DNA of 9,005 nucleotides from a bacterium. Its GTDB lineage: Bacteria > Auribacterota > UBA3054 > B51-G9. The notes beneath the pieces were generated by a model that worked only from the letters and a program-made list of their open reading frames with translations, made no database searches and was not told where the DNA came from. The stretch lies in the NCBI GenBank assembly GCA_029939815.1, contig JAOZSF010000057.1, forward strand, positions 1 to 9,005. Reading direction: 5' to 3'. Made by a program: the position numbers and the translations under genes. Positions 6,925 through 9,005 of this stretch are shown here, piece by piece (the first letter of the stretch is position 1; each line of letters begins with the position of its first letter).

Positions 6925-7515
6925 TTACTTATTATATAGTTTTTGCTCATAAATATACTTTTTGACCTCTTCAGGCAAAAAGTAATGAACACTTTTATTA
7001 TTCAAAATACGGTCACGTATCCACGTTGATGTAATTCCCATTTCCGGACCATTCAGCATAACAAAAGGCGGCAGCACCTCATCAATGTGGCTGCCCGGTC
7101 TGTTATACACAACAACAGTAGCAAGTTCGTGAATTTCGTCCGGTGCTAACCATGTGTTAAATGTCAGATAGTTATCCGACCCGATAAGCATAAACAGCCT
7201 TACCTTCCCTGAGTATTCGCCGAGAATTTGTTTAAGTGTGTCAATCGTGTATGACGTTCCCTCTCTGTCAAGCTCTATACCGCTTACATCAAATTTATTA
7301 TTATCGCGCGTTGCGAGTTTAAGCATTTCATATCTGTGCTCAGCACTTGCTGTTTTATTTTTTCTATCAATTTTATGCGGAGCAACCCATGCGGGAACAA
7401 ACAAAAGTTTTGTAAGGTCCAGTTGCTCTACAGCAAGTTCCGCTATTGCAAGATGGGCTATATGCACGGGGTCGAATGTTCCGCCCATCACGCCGATTTT
7501 TGTAATATTTTCCAC
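6925..7515 (-). CDS. nadD: Nicotinate-nucleotide adenylyltransferase
   Basis: Transfers AMP from ATP to nicotinate mononucleotide, giving deamido-NAD in NAD synthesis. The 196 aa show the nucleotidyltransferase signature GGTFDPVHIAH (11-21), PAWVAPHK (41-48), the SYTIDTL substrate block (88-94), IGSDN (111-115) and the ATP-binding ITSTWIR (161-167, usually ISSTxIR). The start codon is GTG. The nearest in-frame ATG is M10 inside the first beta strand, so the GTG must be used. It appears to be the first gene of the nadD-rsfS-gmk-coaC-coaB cluster, behind a 177-bp gap that contains a candidate promoter. Confidence 0.95.
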   Translation of the reverse strand: MENITKIGVMGGTFDPVHIAHLAIAELAVEQLDLTKLLFVPAWVAPHKIDRKNKTASAEHRYEMLKLATRDNNKFDVSGIELDREGTSYTIDTLKQILGEYSGKVRLFMLIGSDNYLTFNTWLAPDEIHELATVVVYNRPGSHIDEVLPPFVMLNGPEMGITSTWIRDRILNNKSVHYFLPEEVKKYIYEQKLYNK

Positions 7516-7558
7516 AATCGATAAAAAAGTACATCAAATTATATAAAGTTCCACCCTT

Positions 7559-7575
7559 ATTATTTAATAAATAAT
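7559..7575. repeat. AT-only palindrome in the nadD leader
   Basis: ATTATTTA-A-TAAATAAT is a perfect 8-bp inverted repeat around one base. It lies between the candidate nadD promoter and the GTG start. The one-base loop argues for a protein-binding or chance palindrome rather than a stable RNA hairpin. Confidence 0.35.
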
Positions 7576-7593
7576 TAAAAGGTTTTAAAGATT

Positions 7594-7622
7594 ATGATAC
7601 AAAAATCAGGTTTATTTTGCAA
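7594..7622 (-). promoter_or_regulatory. Candidate promoter of the nadD cluster
   Basis: The minus strand has TTGCAA (7617-7622), a 17-bp spacer and TATCAT (7594-7599), matching the sigma-70 consensus at 4 of 6 and 5 of 6 positions. The expected leader is about 72 nt. A TATAAT-like element closer to nadD has no -35 partner. The position in the gap after the AraC-family gene supports it. Confidence 0.45.
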
Positions 7623-7692
7623 TAAGGTAATTTCAGAAAATAACCCGTTTGGGGATTGATGACTCTAGACGGACGCGGCTTATTTATACAAA

Positions 7693-8571
7693 CTATGTCA
7701 CTTTGTTTTCTTTGTTTCGTTTTACAAATTCTCTTGGGGTAATACCAATAACCGATTTGAATTGCCGCGTAAAATAGCTGCTGTTATCAAAGCCGCACAT
7801 CGTTAGCGCATCAGTAATATGCATTCCGCAATTCTTAGCGAGCATTTTTGCCGCTTTTTTTATTCTAATGCGAACTAAAAACTCAATTGGTGAGCAACCG
7901 GTCATTTCTTTAAAAGATTTATAAAAAGCACTTCTGTTCATGCTGATAAGATTAGACAGCATAGGAACTGAAATGTTTTTTGCAAAATTCTTCTCCATAT
8001 AACTTATTGCAGTCGTTATTTTATACAGCTCTTTTGGTCGAACCAAATCCATTTGAGAATAAAACCTGCTGACTTCAAGAACAAGTAAACGGAAAATACT
8101 CTCTGCCGCGATTGCATATCCTTCACGCTCGGTTGTCAGCTCTTTATCAAATAATTTTATCAGCGGAAGCACTTCGTCGATTTGCTCTGTTGTCAGATGA
8201 AGTTTAGTTTCAAATTTATGCCGTCCACGATACTTCGGTTCATAAACAAACATTGCCTGAAAACCGTTAATATGAGCAAATTCTTTTTTTATTTTATTAA
8301 AGTAATTTCTATTGTATAAAACATTTATAAGATTCAGTTTTTCGTTCTTTTTAAAGCCATGTGCCTGATTACCACTCACAACATAAACATCACCCCTGAC
8401 TAACGGATATTCATCATCATTTGTATAATGTATCCCGGTTCCTCCAAGTACAAAAACAAGCTCATCGAAATCATGTGTATGAAGACCGGGAAGCTCTTCA
8501 CCATCTATCATTAAAGTTCCGAAGTTTTCACTTTGGAAATAATCTTTTTCTTTAATCATTTCTGTTTTCAT
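7693..8571 (-). CDS. AraC-family transcriptional regulator with N-terminal cupin sensor domain
   Basis: A 292-aa DNA-binding regulator, probably responding to a small ligand such as a sugar. The N-terminal cupin domain covers about residues 18-95 and has HTHDFDE (H31, H33, E37) and GNQAHGF (H71), the spacing of a metal- or sugar-binding beta-barrel. A helical linker follows. The C-terminal AraC/XylS domain (about 182-287) has two helix-turn-helix units: SVPMLSNLISMNRSAFYKSFK (201-221) and ITDALTMCGFDNSSYFTRQF (252-271), the second ending in the family signature GxTPxEF. The frame is open to an ATG at 8616, but that codon lies inside the -35/-10 spacer of the promoter, so the ATG at 8571, with GTGGAT upstream, is preferred. 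No obvious metabolic target adjoins it, so its regulon is unknown. Confidence 0.92.
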   Translation of the reverse strand: MKTEMIKEKDYFQSENFGTLMIDGEELPGLHTHDFDELVFVLGGTGIHYTNDDEYPLVRGDVYVVSGNQAHGFKKNEKLNLINVLYNRNYFNKIKKEFAHINGFQAMFVYEPKYRGRHKFETKLHLTTEQIDEVLPLIKLFDKELTTEREGYAIAAESIFRLLVLEVSRFYSQMDLVRPKELYKITTAISYMEKNFAKNISVPMLSNLISMNRSAFYKSFKEMTGCSPIEFLVRIRIKKAAKMLAKNCGMHITDALTMCGFDNSSYFTRQFKSVIGITPREFVKRNKENKVT

Positions 8572-8598
8572 AGTTACAAATCCACACATTGAGCATAT

Positions 8599-8627
8599 AT
8601 AATAACATTTTATCATTTTTCTGTCAA
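8599..8627 (-). promoter_or_regulatory. Sigma-70-type promoter of the AraC-family gene
   Basis: The minus strand has a consensus -35 TTGACA (8622-8627), a 17-bp spacer and -10 TATTAT (8599-8604). Predicted start is near 8592, giving a leader of about 20 nt to the ATG at 8571. This placement rules out translation from the upstream ATG at 8616 on this transcript. Confidence 0.8.
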
Positions 8628-8641
8628 TTTAAGATGTGTAG

Positions 8642-8666
8642 AAACTTTGTTCTTCAGACAAAGTTT
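8642..8666. promoter_or_regulatory. Inverted repeat upstream of the AraC-gene promoter
   Basis: AAACTTTGT, a 7-nt loop and ACAAAGTTT form a perfect 9-bp inverted repeat ending 15 bp upstream of the -35. It could be a regulator binding site. It could also act as a weak plus-strand stem-loop, but no plus-strand gene is seen upstream of it, so an operator is the simpler reading. Confidence 0.4.
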
Positions 8667-8673
8667 TTGTATA

Positions 8674-8705
8674 AATAAACTAAGGGAATATTGTGAATAA
8701 ACTAA
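8674..8705. promoter_or_regulatory. 10-bp direct repeat with 22-bp period, possible AraC-type operator
   Basis: AATAAACTAA occurs perfectly at 8674-8683 and 8696-8705. The start-to-start distance of 22 bp is about two helical turns, the arrangement AraC-family proteins often use (direct half-sites about 21 bp apart). It lies about 47-78 bp upstream of the -35 of the AraC-family gene, so autoregulation is plausible. The motif is AT-rich, so chance cannot be excluded. Confidence 0.4.
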
Positions 8706-8719
8706 ATAGTGCCGTAAAC

Positions 8720-8753
8720 AAAAAAGCGGACGGCAATTAAGCCGCCCGCTTTT
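8720..8753 (-). terminator. Strong intrinsic terminator, minus strand
   Basis: Arms at 8741-8753 and 8722-8734 form a 13-bp stem with a 6-nt loop. In the minus-strand RNA all 13 pairs form, one as G:U, whereas the plus-strand RNA would have an A-C mismatch. The minus strand ends in a run of six U (8720-8725). It ends a transcript coming from the right and insulates the AraC-family gene from it. Confidence 0.85.
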
Positions 8754-8803
8754 CCAGTTGGTCTGTTAGTTGGTTGGTTTGGTAAAGCTATTGCCTTACC
8801 GTT
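8720..8803 (-). ncRNA. Candidate small RNA of about 84 nt
   Basis: No gene is visible between the terminator and the right window edge on this strand, yet the elements of an independent small transcript are present. These are an extended -10 promoter, a first hairpin GGUAAGG-CAAUAG-CUUUACC (8781-8800, one G:U pair), an unpaired linker very rich in A and C (about 8754-8780), and the terminator hairpin. In both hairpins the one non-Watson-Crick pair is G:U in the minus-strand RNA and A-C in the other strand, which supports minus-strand transcription. It matches no RNA family I recognise. The alternative is the 3' untranslated end of a gene beyond the window. Confidence 0.4.
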
Positions 8804-8809
8804 GAGAAC

Positions 8810-8818
8810 AGTATATCA
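8810..8818 (-). promoter_or_regulatory. Extended -10 promoter of the candidate small RNA
   Basis: The minus strand reads TGATATACT, an extended -10 (TGn plus TATACT, 4 of 6 matches to TATAAT). The start would fall near 8803, just before the first hairpin. No good -35 lies at 16-18 bp, which extended -10 promoters tolerate. Very AT-rich DNA lies immediately upstream. Confidence 0.4.
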
Positions 8819-8867
8819 AAAAAGATTTTAAAAAAATATAACAATTGTTTCTGAATTAACACTATTG

Positions 8868-8903
8868 TTGCCATGCCGGTTCTTGCTGATTTGCAGGCAT
8901 GGC
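8868..8903. repeat. REP-like hairpin repeat, copy 1
   Basis: GCCATGCC (8870-8877) and GGCATGGC (8896-8903) are perfect 8-bp inverted arms around an 18-nt loop. Positions 8868-8892 match 8981-9005 at 23 of 25 bases; the only difference is a CT/TC swap. The region has no good open frame, so this looks like a dispersed intergenic palindromic repeat. Confidence 0.7.
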
Positions 8904-8908
8904 TGAGG

Positions 8909-8938
8909 AAATTTAAATTCTTTTGCGAATTTAAATTT
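8909..8938. repeat. Perfect 12-bp AT-rich stem-loop between the REP-like copies
   Basis: AAATTTAAATTC, loop TTTTGC and GAATTTAAATTT form a perfect 12-bp inverted repeat. It lies between the two REP-like copies and is probably part of the same composite element. No T-run follows on either strand that would make a typical terminator. Confidence 0.7.
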
Positions 8939-8980
8939 ATGGGTATAAGGATTTACAACCTTTAAAATAGAAGCCCTGGA

Positions 8981-9005
8981 TTGCCATGCCGGTTTCTGCT
9001 GATTT
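8981..9005. repeat. REP-like hairpin repeat, copy 2, cut by window end
   Basis: The second copy starts 113 bp after the first. Its left arm GCCATGCC (8983-8990) and part of the loop are present; the right arm would lie beyond 9005. Arms GGCATGGC (8896-8903) and GCCATGCC (8983-8990) also bound the 95-bp middle segment as inverted ends. Confidence 0.7.

Noticed and set aside
6924..6992. Longer RsfS from GTG at 6992 or ATG at 6950
   Set aside because: Both overlap nadD more and add residues not typical of the family; the ATG at 6923 gives the expected length and a 1-nt gap.
7644..7653. Terminator of the AraC-family gene
   Set aside because: The CCC/GGG stem is only 3 bp and the following T-rich tract is interrupted; too weak to call.
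8840..8849. 10-bp palindrome AACAATTGTT
   Set aside because: Short and AT-rich in a very AT-rich stretch; likely chance.
8868..9005. CRISPR array
   Set aside because: Only two units are present, 113 bp apart, with a structured stem-loop between them; spacing and architecture are wrong for CRISPR.
8937..9005. C-terminal end of a minus-strand protein entering from the right
   Set aside because: A 22-codon frame is open from the window edge to a TAA, but it is made of the repeat element and shows no recognisable protein; it cannot be judged without sequence past 9005.

Overview
The window carries ten protein genes, all on the minus strand, so it reads biologically from right to left. No tRNA, rRNA, transposase, CRISPR array or defence gene is visible. 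The organism is a Gram-negative bacterium (it has lpxK, a lipid A gene) with a fairly AT-rich genome. An EtfA carrying a ferredoxin domain suggests anaerobic or fermentative metabolism. Most genes lack a recognisable Shine-Dalgarno sequence, two genes use GTG starts, and short tandem repeats fill several gaps. A PVC-type lineage (for example a Phycisphaerae-like planctomycete) would fit, but this is an impression and not a demonstrated placement.

Right end, about 8628-9005: non-coding and the most unusual part. It holds two copies (113 bp apart, the second cut by the window edge) of a hairpin-forming REP-like repeat. A perfect 12-bp AT stem-loop lies between them. Next comes a candidate minus-strand small RNA of about 84 nt, with an extended -10 promoter, two stem-loops whose mismatches become G:U only in the minus-strand RNA, and a strong intrinsic terminator. 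A 10-bp direct repeat with 22-bp periodicity and an inverted repeat lie just upstream of the AraC-family gene promoter.

7693-8571: a cupin-type AraC-family regulator with a near-consensus sigma-70 promoter. The promoter position shows that the longest open frame is too long and that translation starts at 8571.

3413-7515: a housekeeping cluster nadD - rsfS - gmk - coaC - coaB - lpxK. The first five genes are tightly packed (1-nt gap, 14-nt overlap, 50-nt gap, 5-nt gap). They supply NAD and CoA cofactors, guanine nucleotides and ribosome hibernation. lpxK follows after a 146-bp gap filled with 7-bp and 8-bp tandem repeats. CoaC and CoaB are separate proteins rather than the usual fused CoaBC.

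23-3295: an energy-metabolism unit acd - etfB - etfA behind an excellent promoter (TTGACG, 17-bp spacer, TATAAT). The acyl-CoA dehydrogenase resembles butyryl-CoA dehydrogenase, and EtfA has an N-terminal two-cluster ferredoxin domain. Together they are good candidates for a flavin-based electron-transferring or bifurcating acyl-CoA dehydrogenase complex linked to NADH and ferredoxin. NAD and CoA, whose synthesis is encoded by the neighbouring cluster, are the cofactors this complex would use, although the two clusters look like separate transcription units.

I found no clearly novel multi-gene system. The best leads are the candidate small RNA, the REP-like elements, the putative AraC operator, and the tandem repeats between genes.
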